Both the position numbers and the translations under genes were made by a program. Under the pieces are notes generated by a model that saw only the letters and a program-made list of their open reading frames with translations, was not told the DNA's origin and made no database searches. From a virus, in IMG/VR virus record IMGVR_UViG_3300009130_002028, positions 1 to 33,774 of that record: a DNA stretch of 33,774 nt; one strand, written 5' to 3'. Below, piece by piece: positions 1 through 7,817 of the stretch. Numbering within the stretch: the first letter of the stretch is position 1; each line of letters starts with the position of its first letter.

Positions 1-3
1 ACG

Positions 4-798
4 TCACGCTCCAATGCCAAGTCCTGCGAAATTGCCATACGGATAAACCTGTTCGACGTAGACCGCGACGGGCCGCTTCACGAGAGCCATTGCCGTCGTG
101 TCCTCAACGTCCTCATATCGCACCCAGAGATACTCCCAGCCGCGTTTGGCGATGCCCGTCATGTCGCCGACCGCCAGGCCCGCGACGTTGGGACTGGCTG
201 CGAAGCGGTACGTGATCTCCCAGTCGTCGGGGCCGCGCTTGGAACCGGACGCGCCGAGGAACAGCACTTCGCCCGGAGCGAACCCGCGAAACGTTGCGTT
301 GTTGACCTGACCTGTGAGATAGAAGAGAGCCGCCTTGTAAGCCGTCGTCACCAGGCCGGTGGCGATGTAGTGCGTCTCGGTGAAGTTGTAGACCGGGACG
401 GTGATGTCCACGCCATCGACACTGTCGCGCGTGACTCCGACCGCACCGCGAAAGTCGGGCGGCGGCCCATCGACCGAGTATGCACCGACCGTCGCCAATG
501 ACTGCGTGATGTGCTGCGTGCCGCCGCCGGTGTCGAACGAGAAGGAACTGTCGCCGGTCTGCGGCGGTTCGAGTCGTCCGTAGCGGACTGAGCCATCCCA
601 TTCGTACTCGGCGATCCGCTCGGTATGGAGACTCTGGCGCACGAGCCCGCCGTACAGCACGGGCGACGCCGCGAGCAGCGCCGTGTTGGCGGCCGCGTCG
701 TCGTCCGTGCCGCGGATCACGAACCGCAGATCGACGGTCGAGTCTTCGCTGATCGTCGTTTCGCGGCTGTCCCATTTCTCGTGAACCGTGACAGGCAT
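4..798 (-). CDS. Phage tail-associated protein, unknown function
   Basis: This 264-residue reading frame is complete: the stop codon is at 4-6 and the ATG at 796-798. It lies 28 bp downstream of the tape measure gene on the same strand. That is where siphoviruses keep the distal tail and baseplate genes, so it probably encodes a tail-tip component. The protein has no signal peptide, no membrane segment and no catalytic motif I recognise. It is rich in short beta-type stretches and aromatic residues, which fits a beta-sandwich virion protein. The structural role is inferred from position only. The window stops just after it, so the rest of the tail tip is outside view. Confidence 0.75.
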   Translation of the reverse strand: MPVTVHEKWDSRETTISEDSTVDLRFVIRGTDDDAAANTALLAASPVLYGGLVRQSLHTERIAEYEWDGSVRYGRLEPPQTGDSSFSFDTGGGTQHITQSLATVGAYSVDGPPPDFRGAVGVTRDSVDGVDITVPVYNFTETHYIATGLVTTAYKAALFYLTGQVNNATFRGFAPGEVLFLGASGSKRGPDDWEITYRFAASPNVAGLAVGDMTGIAKRGWEYLWVRYEDVEDTTAMALVKRPVAVYVEQVYPYGNFAGLGIGA

Positions 799-826
799 TT
801 CGGGTGACCGGTGTCCTCATCGTTCC

Positions 827-2866
827 TCAACCAAACACGAGCCCGCTCTGCCGGGCTTCATCCAGAATGCGGCGGGTGTTCTTCGCGGTTTCCTCAGTGG
901 CTTTGGCCGTGCGTTCTTCCGGGGAGCCACCACCGAGACCACGCACGGCGGCGGCGTTGAATGTGCCGGTGACGCTGATGCGTTCCTGCGTCTCCTGCAG
1001 TTGCTCGCCGGCTCCGTTGAGCTGCTGCTGCAGTTGCTGGATCAGATCGCCGGGCGACAGAGTCCGAGCCGGACCGTCGGCTGTTTCCGATTCGGACTGG
1101 CGACGCGCTTCGGCCGCCTGCTCGATGGCCTGCTGCCATTCACGACGGGCCTGCGTGAGAGCGTCTTCCGACTGCTGCACGTCGGAGCGAAACTGCTCGG
1201 AATGTCGATCCTGTTCGGCGACGCGTTCGCGTTCGAGTTCTTCGAGCGTGCCGGAACGCTGCTGCTCGATCTCGCTCAACCGCTCTCGGCGTTGCTGCTC
1301 ACGCTGAAAGATCCGTTCGTCACGCGATCGGTCTTCCGAAGCGTTCGCCGAAGTTGTTTCTTCCGTGATGCGAGCGACCTCGGCGTCGACATCCACGTCG
1401 TCGTCGAACAGCGACTTTAGTTTGACCCACGCCGTACGGATGAAGCCGACGGCCGTGTTCCACGTCTTTGTCAGACCGGTCGTGAAGATCGCCCATGCAT
1501 CGGCAAGGAAGTCAATGGTCTCCGTCCACGCCGACTGCAGCCCGGCCCAGCCTTCGGTGGCGATCGCGGCGGTGCTGAAGACGGCTTCCGTCCACGTCGT
1601 CAGAAACGTGTTCTTGACGGTTGCCCAGATTCGGTTGAGAGCATCGACACCCTTCTGCCATTGCAGCTTGAGTGACAACCACAGAATGCGAGCGGCCAGT
1701 CCGATGTCACCGGCGGCGAGCGCGTCGCTGATGCCCTGCCACGCGGCGAGCGCTTCGTCTTTCAGGACGGCGAATTTGTCACCGAGCCACGCCAGTGCCT
1801 GACCGCCGGCATCCGTCGATGTAATGAGGTAAGCCGCGAGTGCTCCGACGCCGGCGATCACCAGTCCGATCGGCGACATCAGCGCCGCGATCGCCGAGCC
1901 CACGAGACTGAACGCGCTGCCGATTCCGGTGAGCACAGACGCGAGTACTCCCAGCGTCGCGCCGAATCCGGAAACCACAGACCCGATCAGGATGAAAGCC
2001 AGCCCCGCGGCGACGACGGCCGCGGCGACCTTTGCGAGGACGACGACAAGTCCGCGATTCTCTTTGATCCACGCGCTGACCATCTTCACGGCATCGGCGA
2101 GTGCCGTGACCAGCGGAGTCACAACCGGCAGCAGAGCGGAGCCGATCTCAACCGCCGCGTCCTCAACCTTCGCCTGCAGCGCTTTCATCTGGTTCGCGAA
2201 CGAACCGGCCGAGCGTTCGGCGTCGCCCTGCGCAGCAGTCGTGCCACGCATGATGATGGCCAGCCGAGACATCACCTTCTGCTGTTCAGTCGCGTGACGC
2301 GGATCGATGCCCTGATTCAGCATCTCCTGTTTGACTGCGGTCTCGTTGACGATCACGCCGTACTTCTTCATGACCTCGCTCGACCCCGTCAGCGCCGCGT
2401 GCAGGTCGCGCAGCACATCGGAGTCGGTCATGTTGTTGAACGAGGCGAGGTCAATCGCCAGGCCGGTCAACTGCTGGCTCATCGCCGTGGCACTGGCATC
2501 GTCGAAACCGATCGGGACCAGCAGGTCCTGCGTTCCGGCGAGGAAATCGGCCACCTGCTTCTTCGAACGTCCTATCTGTCCCGCGAACTGATCGCTCCAG
2601 TTTTTGACCGCCGGCGCGTTGTCACCGAAGACGACGTTGAACTTGTTCATCGTCTCTTCCATGTCGCTGCCGGCCTTCACGGCGAACGACAGCGGAGCGG
2701 CGACGAGTGATCCCGCAGTCAGCAGCTTCGTGCCAATGGCTCGGGCCGACGCACCGAACGCCTGCAGTCTCTTCCGCGCGGCGTTCAGACCACGGACGAG
2801 CTTCGAGTCGTCGGCGAACAATTCCACGAAGGCACGACCTGCGCGGATACCGGATGCACTGGCCAT
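827..2866 (-). CDS. Tail tape measure protein
   Basis: The 679-residue product sets tail length and is threaded through the tail tube. Residues 1-60 form the basic, helical start typical of tape measures. At about 70-230 lies the conserved tape-measure core, with the landmarks MEETMNKFNVVFGD, LTGLAIDLASFNNM and YGVIVNETAVKQ. Residues about 255-345 hold several hydrophobic alanine/glycine/valine-rich segments that could cross a membrane during DNA injection. The C-terminal third is a charged coiled coil rich in E, R and Q. The ATG at 2866 has a purine-rich GGGGGA five bases upstream. That Shine-Dalgarno sequence lies over the end of the T reading frame. The order G/T chaperone then tape measure is the classic siphovirus order. 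At 679 residues the tail would be short to medium. Confidence 0.95.
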   Translation of the reverse strand: MASASGIRAGRAFVELFADDSKLVRGLNAARKRLQAFGASARAIGTKLLTAGSLVAAPLSFAVKAGSDMEETMNKFNVVFGDNAPAVKNWSDQFAGQIGRSKKQVADFLAGTQDLLVPIGFDDASATAMSQQLTGLAIDLASFNNMTDSDVLRDLHAALTGSSEVMKKYGVIVNETAVKQEMLNQGIDPRHATEQQKVMSRLAIIMRGTTAAQGDAERSAGSFANQMKALQAKVEDAAVEIGSALLPVVTPLVTALADAVKMVSAWIKENRGLVVVLAKVAAAVVAAGLAFILIGSVVSGFGATLGVLASVLTGIGSAFSLVGSAIAALMSPIGLVIAGVGALAAYLITSTDAGGQALAWLGDKFAVLKDEALAAWQGISDALAAGDIGLAARILWLSLKLQWQKGVDALNRIWATVKNTFLTTWTEAVFSTAAIATEGWAGLQSAWTETIDFLADAWAIFTTGLTKTWNTAVGFIRTAWVKLKSLFDDDVDVDAEVARITEETTSANASEDRSRDERIFQREQQRRERLSEIEQQRSGTLEELERERVAEQDRHSEQFRSDVQQSEDALTQARREWQQAIEQAAEARRQSESETADGPARTLSPGDLIQQLQQQLNGAGEQLQETQERISVTGTFNAAAVRGLGGGSPEERTAKATEETAKNTRRILDEARQSGLVFG

Positions 2867-2867
2867 G

Positions 2868-3180
2868 TCAGTCCCCCGGAGCCGCGTCGGGGCGGCGTTG
2901 CTGGTCCACGAAGATCGTTTTCAGCAGCATGATGCTGGCCTTGGGCAGTTCACCGCGTCGGGCGGTGTCACGGGTGAGCGGATGAAAGTCGGCGGGTCGG
3001 AACGTCCGGCTCTTCTTCGGGTCGCGATGGCAGTTGGCCAGCATCGCCAGCACGGCGGACGTGTGATTCCACTCCTGCCGGATGCGGGCTTCGGCCATGC
3101 GGATCAGTTCCCGCAGCGTCAGCCGTCCGGGATCGAGGCCGAGGACTCCGGCGAGTTCGCTGATGAAGCGGTCAACGTCT
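2868..3180 (-). CDS. T extension of the tail chaperone (-1 frame of G)
   Basis: This reading frame lies -1 relative to the G gene and continues past the G stop at 3119 to a TGA at 2868-2870. From about 3180 it looks coding: FISELAGVLGLDPGRLTLREL, then MAEARIRQEWNHTSAV, an NCHRDPKK stretch and FRPADFHPL. Codon third positions are mostly G/C here, as elsewhere in the phage. The frame has no ATG, GTG or TTG between about 3300 and 3098, so the conserved first part can only be made by frameshifting from G. If translated alone, the first ATG (3098) gives 76 residues and loses the conserved LTLREL segment. The product would be a GT fusion that loads the tape measure, as in lambda. The coordinates mark the part that looks coding; the exact shift point is not proved. 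Confidence 0.72.
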
Positions 3181-3598
3181 CGACCACCGACGCGGGATCC
3201 AGTTGATGGATTGCGGATTCGGCCTTCTCCAGCAGTCTGTCCGCGACCTTGTTCGTCTTCCGGATCAGTTCCTGCATCGCCGCCCGCTGCCGGGCGTTCG
3301 GGAAAAAATCCGACAGTTCCGCCAGCAGTGCGGCCGTCGCGTGGCCGATGGCGTCGCCGGCCATCGACCGGCCAAAATCCTCGTCGGTGATCTCTTTCGC
3401 ATCGGCTTCCGGCTTGCAGACGCAGTACAGGACGTCGACCAGCAGAACCGGGTCGTCGTGCAGTTGCGCCAGCAGCTTGCAGCCGTCGTCGAGCACGTCG
3501 GGGAGATTGACGCTGATCAGCGATCGCACGCGACGAACCGCATCGACGTTGATTGTCACCGTCCACTGCCGGCCCGCGTTGTCCTGAAACGTCTTCAT
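3119..3598 (-). CDS. Tail assembly chaperone G
   Basis: This 159-residue protein sits between the tail tube and tape measure genes, the position of lambda gpG. It begins MKTFQDNAGRQWTV and is a compact alpha/beta domain followed by a helical segment (RQRAAMQELIRKTNKVADRL). It ends in a low-complexity SSANSPESSASIPDG tail. In lambda-type phages G and its frameshifted form GT coat the tape measure protein before the tube polymerises around it. A T TTT TTC heptamer in the correct phase lies at 3302-3308 (residues D97-F98-F99). However, codon use stays in the G frame down to about 3185, so the shift may happen later. See the T extension entry. Confidence 0.85.
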   Translation of the reverse strand: MKTFQDNAGRQWTVTINVDAVRRVRSLISVNLPDVLDDGCKLLAQLHDDPVLLVDVLYCVCKPEADAKEITDEDFGRSMAGDAIGHATAALLAELSDFFPNARQRAAMQELIRKTNKVADRLLEKAESAIHQLDPASVVETLTASSANSPESSASIPDG

Positions 3599-3650
3599 CC
3601 CTGAATCCCCGGAAGGTCCCTTGTCACTCAGCCCTCACCGCTCCGCTTCA

Positions 3651-4085
3651 TCACGGCACGGTCATCCATTCCGGCGCGTTGTCGGAGTAGGTCGGCTTCG
3701 CCGTGACACTGACCGTGATGGCCTGCTCAAGCGGCTCGCTGCGAGTCAGCTTGGTGATGGACATCGTGGCCCGCAGTCCCTGCGTGCCGGTCGACGTGAC
3801 GTCGCCGTCCATGACCGCGAATTCGACGGTCGTGTTGTTGAAGTACGCGTCCTGAATCGCGGTGAAGCCGGCGTCGGCCGGGTCCCACACCATCTCGAAT
3901 TCGATCGAGCCGTCTTTGAGTGCCGCGATCGTGGCCCGCCAGCCAGCGTTGCCGCGCGTGGTGACGTCGGCCTCGGCCGCTTCGAGGTTCAGCGTCAGGT
4001 CCTTGACGTTGGTCATCTCGACCCACGTCGGAGCCGCAAACGATCCGGTGTTGCGGTACAGCTTTGCTTCCATGCCGAGTTTCAT
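3651..4085 (-). CDS. Major tail tube protein
   Basis: This 144-residue protein begins MKLGMEAKLYRNTGSFAAP and is dominated by beta strands. It contains the tube-protein pattern in which an N-terminal WVEMTNVKDLTLNLE strand is followed by an acidic EADVTTRG loop. Further on come EFEMVWDPADAGFTAIQDAY and a final strand set LEQAITVSVTAKP. Length and order (directly before the tail chaperone genes) match the siphovirus tail tube subunit that polymerises around the tape measure. Assignment rests on fold-like features and gene order. A minor tube or head-tail protein is less likely because the tube gene normally occupies exactly this place. It is separated from the next gene by 52 bp with no obvious terminator. 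Confidence 0.85.
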   Translation of the reverse strand: MKLGMEAKLYRNTGSFAAPTWVEMTNVKDLTLNLEAAEADVTTRGNAGWRATIAALKDGSIEFEMVWDPADAGFTAIQDAYFNNTTVEFAVMDGDVTSTGTQGLRATMSITKLTRSEPLEQAITVSVTAKPTYSDNAPEWMTVP

Positions 4086-4101
4086 GAGGGCTCCAGTCCA
4101 G

Positions 4102-4362
4102 TCAGGAGATGCCGTTCCCGAAACCGGACTCGTTGTCCGGATCGTGTTTCTTCAGCCATGCCTTGAGGTCCTCGCGGGCCTCTTCATTGCTGTCGCGATC
4201 GAGTCGATCACGCAGTGCCTTGCCAACCTTCAGCACATGCCGGGCGATCGAGAGCTTCTTCCCGAATCCCAGCACGCCGAACTTGGCGAGCACGCCACCA
4301 AGTGACGCTCCACCCAGATGCGACAGCGCCGCCGTTGCGATGATTCCTGCGATCGTTCCCAT
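4102..4362 (-). CDS. Small membrane protein, possible lysis accessory
   Basis: I chose the ATG at 4362, which overlaps the stop of the upstream protease-thioredoxin gene as TGATG, so the two are translationally coupled. A longer frame from 4416 exists but starts inside that gene. The 86-residue product begins MGTIAGIIATAALSHLGGAS, a hydrophobic glycine/alanine-rich N-terminus that could span a membrane. A basic amphipathic region (KKLSIARHVLKVGKALRDRL) and an acidic C-terminal tail follow. I recognise no family. Its position in a cluster of membrane and hydrolase genes suggests a holin-, antiholin- or spanin-like role, but this is inference only. Confidence 0.7.
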   Translation of the reverse strand: MGTIAGIIATAALSHLGGASLGGVLAKFGVLGFGKKLSIARHVLKVGKALRDRLDRDSNEEAREDLKAWLKKHDPDNESGFGNGIS

Positions 4363-5642
4363 CAGTGAGCAAACCTCCGATGCAGGAGGCCAGTGATCGT
4401 CCCGAACAGCCCCCACAAAAACTGCAGCGGTCGTTCCCGGAAGTCGTCGCGGACCGCCTGCACGTCTTCCCGCACGGCGCTGACGGCTTCGAGCGCTTCG
4501 TCCTTGTCTTCACGCAGCCGGGCGATCGCTCTGATCTTTCCGACGACCCCGGACTCGCGGAATTCATCGAAGTCGCTGCGTGTCTCACCAACCTGATCAC
4601 GCAGCGCCGCCAGATCGCGGGCCAGTCGCAGCAGCGCGGTATCCGGTGCTGGTTCTTTTTCGGTCGGCGGCTCGGGTACTGGTGCCGGGTCGGCGGGAGC
4701 GGGAGTCGCTCCCGGTGTCGGAAACGCAGGCGGCTCTTCACGACCAATGATGGCTTCGACCAGTGATCGCACGGCGTTCGAAAGCCAGCCCAGCAGACCA
4801 CCGCGTCTGGCAGCCGAGTAGCCGACGCGATACTGATCGGTGTCCTTTACCCAGATTGTCGGGAAGGCGAGTCGCTCCTTTGGTCGGCAGGTCGAATGGA
4901 AATCGCTGAAGACTTCCGGGTCGCTCCATTCGCCGACGCGTTCGTTCCACTTTACGAATCGGAACTGGTAGTCACGGAAGTGACCGGCGGCGACGTCGGC
5001 TTCGAGTTGCCGGCATGGTTCGCATTGATCCGAAGAGAAAACGACCACGACCGGTCGTCGCGTGTAGCGTCGCGGTGTGGCGACGGTCTCGCCCTGAGCC
5101 GCCCGGATCGCTTCGGTCGTGACCCGCCACCCGGAGAAGCCGGAGCTGTGGACTCCGGGATCGGCCGCCGTGTGCAGCGCAATACCGACGACTTCACCCT
5201 TCGCGTTCAGCAAGGGGCCGCCGCTGTTGCCGGTCGCGATGTGGTGGTTCGTGTAATTGACGTCGACGCCGTTGCCGCCGACGAGTTCGCCTTCGCTCCG
5301 CGACCAGTTCCCGCCGGGATAACCCAGTGAGTAGACCGCTTCGCCGATCTCCGGTTTGCGGCTCGCGACGGGCAGACTCTCGAACGGGCCGCCTTCGAGC
5401 CGGAACACGACCGGTCCGTCTTCCCCGCGATGGACGTACGCCCGTCGGGCCGACACCGTCTTGCCCTGCACCTTGACCTGCATCCGCTCGGGATGCCGGC
5501 AGTGCTTCGCCGTCAGCAGCAGATTGCCTTCGACAATGAACCCGGTGCAGCCGCCGATGCGAACAACCGCGTCGCGCTCGTCCGCAGCGGCGGTCGAGAC
5601 GGTGAGCAGGAGCGCTGCCGTGAGAAGAATGTTGCGAGTCAC
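4362..5642 (-). CDS. Secreted trypsin-like protease fused to a thioredoxin-like domain
   Basis: The protein has 426 residues. Residues 1-20 are a typical signal peptide (MTRN, then a leucine/alanine core ending TAAADE). Residues 25-180 form a trypsin-like serine protease domain with H47 in LLTAKHC and S140 in ATGNSGGP. D75 is the likely aspartate, although the usual D-x-A-x-x-x-L strand is degenerate (EDGPVVFRLEG). Residues 195-270 form a thioredoxin-like domain with C207-E-P-C210 and a cis-proline-type AFPTIWV around P261. A proline/glutamate linker (302-333) leads to a coiled coil (335-400). A final hydrophobic patch (LQFLWGLFGTITGLL) may anchor it to a membrane. The gene overlaps its upstream neighbour's stop by 4 bp. 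An exported protease plus redox domain in a phage lysis block suggests envelope-protein digestion or disulfide reduction during release. That role is inferred. Confidence 0.85.
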   Translation of the reverse strand: MTRNILLTAALLLTVSTAAADERDAVVRIGGCTGFIVEGNLLLTAKHCRHPERMQVKVQGKTVSARRAYVHRGEDGPVVFRLEGGPFESLPVASRKPEIGEAVYSLGYPGGNWSRSEGELVGGNGVDVNYTNHHIATGNSGGPLLNAKGEVVGIALHTAADPGVHSSGFSGWRVTTEAIRAAQGETVATPRRYTRRPVVVVFSSDQCEPCRQLEADVAAGHFRDYQFRFVKWNERVGEWSDPEVFSDFHSTCRPKERLAFPTIWVKDTDQYRVGYSAARRGGLLGWLSNAVRSLVEAIIGREEPPAFPTPGATPAPADPAPVPEPPTEKEPAPDTALLRLARDLAALRDQVGETRSDFDEFRESGVVGKIRAIARLREDKDEALEAVSAVREDVQAVRDDFRERPLQFLWGLFGTITGLLHRRFAH

Positions 5643-6280
5643 TCTGCAGCCTCCTGTGCATACCGCGTCTCGAACTGCACCGTGCCCTGACGGACGAGCT
5701 TTCGGAACAGCGTGGCTGGGCTGTACTTCGTTGGGTTGTCCTGATTCAGTCGGCCCAGCCGCATCAGCACCTTCGCCGCCAGTTCCGAGCAGAACAGTTC
5801 GTTGAGGTCCGCTCCCGGCAGCAGTCGCGTGTGCCGGAACAGCCGCGTCCCGGACAGCAATGCTCCGCCGAGGTCGTATGTGACCTGCTTGCCGATGAAG
5901 TGCCGCACGAGGATGCGGGTCAGCAGTTCAGATTCGCTCTGCGACAACAGATCGACGGCCGTCAGCCGATAGACATCCACGTGTCCGCCAGCGGCGACGT
6001 AGTCATTGATCCGGTCTTCCGGCAGATGGGCCTGGCAGCCCGAAACCGGATATCCCAACACGGCGCACGCATGGCGGCACAGCGTTGTCGACTCCACCCA
6101 CAGCGGTGAGCCGTGGTACTCGCAGATGACAGCGACGTGCGACGGTCCCAGCCGCAGACGCGACGGAGCCAGCAACGATCCCGTGCCCCACGAGATCGCC
6201 TTCGACGCCGCGTCGGTGCCATAGCACGCCAGCAGGTCGAGCGGCTGAAAGTCGTCCGTGTTGATGAGTGGTGCCGTCAT
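5639..6280 (-). CDS. Permuted NlpC/P60-type (YiiX-like) peptidase
   Basis: This 213-residue protein carries the signature of circularly permuted papain-fold peptidases. H48 lies in RLGPSHVAVICEY, E63 in LWVEST follows, and the likely nucleophile C164 comes late in ELFCSELAAKVL. This H-first, C-last order is characteristic of the YiiX/YaeF group. Such enzymes cleave amide bonds in peptidoglycan stem peptides or acylated substrates. Here, next to a holin-like gene, it is the best candidate endolysin. It starts with ATG at 6280, overlapping the holin-like gene's TGA (ATGA), and its stop overlaps the downstream protease start. There is no signal peptide, so export would need a holin. A virion-associated hydrolase is an alternative. 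Confidence 0.82.
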   Translation of the reverse strand: MTAPLINTDDFQPLDLLACYGTDAASKAISWGTGSLLAPSRLRLGPSHVAVICEYHGSPLWVESTTLCRHACAVLGYPVSGCQAHLPEDRINDYVAAGGHVDVYRLTAVDLLSQSESELLTRILVRHFIGKQVTYDLGGALLSGTRLFRHTRLLPGADLNELFCSELAAKVLMRLGRLNQDNPTKYSPATLFRKLVRQGTVQFETRYAQEAAE

Positions 6281-6549
6281 GGCTTGAGCCGCTCCGCCAG
6301 TCGATCCAGCACGACATCGTGCCGGTCCAGTCGTCGTCGCACGGCATCCAGTTCTGCCGTGCGGATGTCATTGGTCGCCTTGAGTTCCGCTTTGATCGCA
6401 CTCACGTCGTTCGAGATGGACCACGCCCACAACACCGCTCCGACGAACACGACGGATGTCAGAAAACTGATGAACGACACGAACCACTTCGGCACGACGA
6501 TGAAGCCGTTGCCGTGCGGATGTCCGGTCTGTCCAGTGCTGCAGGCCAT
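6277..6549 (-). CDS. Holin-like membrane protein with coiled coil
   Basis: The 90-residue product has a single strong hydrophobic segment at about residues 20-43 (VPKWFVSFISFLTSVVFVG, then AVLWAW). A heptad-rich charged helix fills residues 46-88 (KAELKATNDIRTAELDAVRR and following). One membrane span followed by a coiled coil is seen in many class III holins and in phage membrane accessory proteins. It is directly upstream of, and overlaps by 4 bp, the peptidase gene, which supports a holin-endolysin pair. There is no sequence family I recognise with certainty. The N-terminus MACSTGQTGHPHG is hydrophilic, so it is not a signal peptide. Confidence 0.75.
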   Translation of the reverse strand: MACSTGQTGHPHGNGFIVVPKWFVSFISFLTSVVFVGAVLWAWSISNDVSAIKAELKATNDIRTAELDAVRRRLDRHDVVLDRLAERLKP

Positions 6550-6552
6550 GCG

Positions 6553-6993
6553 TTACCTCACCGAATCCCGCCACATCGCGGGCAGCTTCGGCCGCTCGCG
6601 ATCGAACGCCGGCCCCATGAAGGGACGCCGCTGATATCGTTTCCGGATGCGTCGGCCACGCCGTTTCAGCGTGACCATGCCGCCGTGTTCCAGTGTCTCC
6701 GGAGCGTCCGTGCTGCCACTGAGCCGCACCGGACCAATGACGACACTCGACTTCACCGGCTCGTAAACAAAGAAGATGTTGCGTTTCAGTCGCCCCGTGT
6801 GATCCGACGGCGGCGAGCCCGGCGGAGCCGGTCGCTTCCGCTTTCGAATACTCGACCGAGCCCCGCGCCGGACGTACGCCCCGAACCGGGACAGCACACG
6901 TCGCTGCGCCCGGTCGACGGCATTCCTCACCGCCGGCCGGTCGAAGAACAGACTCTTCGCGGGGCCGATCTGCACACCGAGCATTGCTGCCAC
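6553..6993 (-). CDS. HK97 gp10-like head-tail (neck) protein
   Basis: This 146-residue, strongly basic protein starts MAAMLGVQIGPAKSLFFDRP. It has an N-terminal helix (RPAVRNAVDRAQRRVLSRFG), a basic region RSSIRKRKRPAPPGSPPSDH, then beta strands (RNIFFVYEPVKSSVVIGPVR). The motif PAPPGSPPSDHTGRLKRNI resembles the Gx-P-Y-x-x-T-G-x-L-x-x-S element of HK97 gp10 / minor-capsid type proteins, in which the G-R-L step is conserved. Its place after the stopper and terminator genes fits a neck protein. It is separated by one base from the preceding terminator-like gene, so the two are cotranslated. Confidence 0.72.
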   Translation of the reverse strand: MAAMLGVQIGPAKSLFFDRPAVRNAVDRAQRRVLSRFGAYVRRGARSSIRKRKRPAPPGSPPSDHTGRLKRNIFFVYEPVKSSVVIGPVRLSGSTDAPETLEHGGMVTLKRRGRRIRKRYQRRPFMGPAFDRERPKLPAMWRDSVR

Positions 6994-7422
6994 TTACCTC
7001 ATGATTCGAAACGTGATCGTGATGACGCTGGTGAACTGTCGGAGCTGTTCCAGATGCTCGGGCGAGTACACCGGCACGTTTTCTGTCTTCAGCCATGCCG
7101 CGTACGGCGGCTCGGTCAGTCGCTTGAACCGGAACAGGTCGGCCAGTTCCTGGACGAGCCCCAGCAGCGTGTCGACTTCCGCATTGCTGACTGCGTCGAG
7201 CTTTTTCTGCACGGCGATGTCGATCGCGTAATCGTGCTGGTTGTGACCTCGTCCGCCCGGCAGCGTGGTGACGCCACGCGGCACGACGGTGACGTGCAGG
7301 TCCTGCATGTCTTCCAGATCGAAGACCGGGAGAAAGGTCCGCTGGGCGGTCACCGACTGACTGAGTTCCGCTTCGTTGATTCCGGCAACGACGGCGTCGG
7401 CAATGTCACTGATGATCGACAT
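6994..7422 (-). CDS. Tail-terminator-like protein
   Basis: I place the start at the ATG at 7422 (MSIISDIADAVVAGI), two bases after the TAA of the upstream gene. The longer frame starting at 7497 would run back into that gene. The 142-residue product has an amphipathic N-terminal helix followed by beta strands. One segment reads HDYAIDIAVQKKLDAVSNAE, with a helix LLGLVQELADLFRF and a C-terminal strand SVITITFRIMR. This pattern, together with position between the head-tail stopper and the neck protein, matches tail terminator (lambda gpU-like) proteins. The match is one of size, secondary-structure pattern and gene order rather than of a diagnostic motif. Confidence 0.72.
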   Translation of the reverse strand: MSIISDIADAVVAGINEAELSQSVTAQRTFLPVFDLEDMQDLHVTVVPRGVTTLPGGRGHNQHDYAIDIAVQKKLDAVSNAEVDTLLGLVQELADLFRFKRLTEPPYAAWLKTENVPVYSPEHLEQLRQFTSVITITFRIMR

Positions 7423-7424
7423 GC

Positions 7425-7808
7425 TTATGTGGTCTCCGTACCGGTCAGCTTCGTGTGAATCCTCAACGTGCGGCGATACGCGTCGCTGTACCGCCACGGT
7501 GGCTCCTTGCCCGGAGCCATGACTTCGTATGTGAACGTGACCGACCCGATCGTCTCCCGGATGCGGTCTCCCCGTTCCGGCAGAGCCTGCGTGTCGTTCA
7601 GCACCAGACTCGCTGCCGGAACGAGGAAGTCCCGAGACTCAGTCCGTTCGAGAATTCCAAGACCGTCGTCGATCTCGAACACCGTCCGTCCGATCGATGC
7701 CGGCACCTCGACGTTGCTCTCGCCGCGATGGTAGATCACTGGCCGGGACGCATGAGCGACCCGCTGGTCTTCCAGCCAGTTCGAGCCTCGTTCGAGGATG
7801 TCCACCAT
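7425..7808 (-). CDS. Head-tail stopper-like protein
   Basis: The 127-residue product (MVDILERGSNWLEDQRVAHA) is a predicted beta-barrel protein. It lies just after the capsid decoration-type gene and before the tail-terminator-like gene, the place where siphoviruses encode the stopper that closes the filled head (SPP1 gp16 / lambda FII type). Visible features are the strands PVIYHRGESNVEVPASIG, DFLVPAASLVLNDTQALPER and the C-terminal SVTFTYEVMAPGKEPPW, then YRRTLRIHTKL. The central GDRIRETIGSVTFTYEVM is reminiscent of head-tail joining proteins in which G-D precedes a long strand. Function is inferred from this pattern and from order. Confidence 0.7.
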   Translation of the reverse strand: MVDILERGSNWLEDQRVAHASRPVIYHRGESNVEVPASIGRTVFEIDDGLGILERTESRDFLVPAASLVLNDTQALPERGDRIRETIGSVTFTYEVMAPGKEPPWRYSDAYRRTLRIHTKLTGTETT

Positions 7809-7817
7809 CGACCGTCC

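Noticed and set aside
3302-3308. T TTT TTC as the sure frameshift site
   Set aside because: It is in phase, but the -1 frame between it and 3185 looks non-coding, so I only report it as one candidate.
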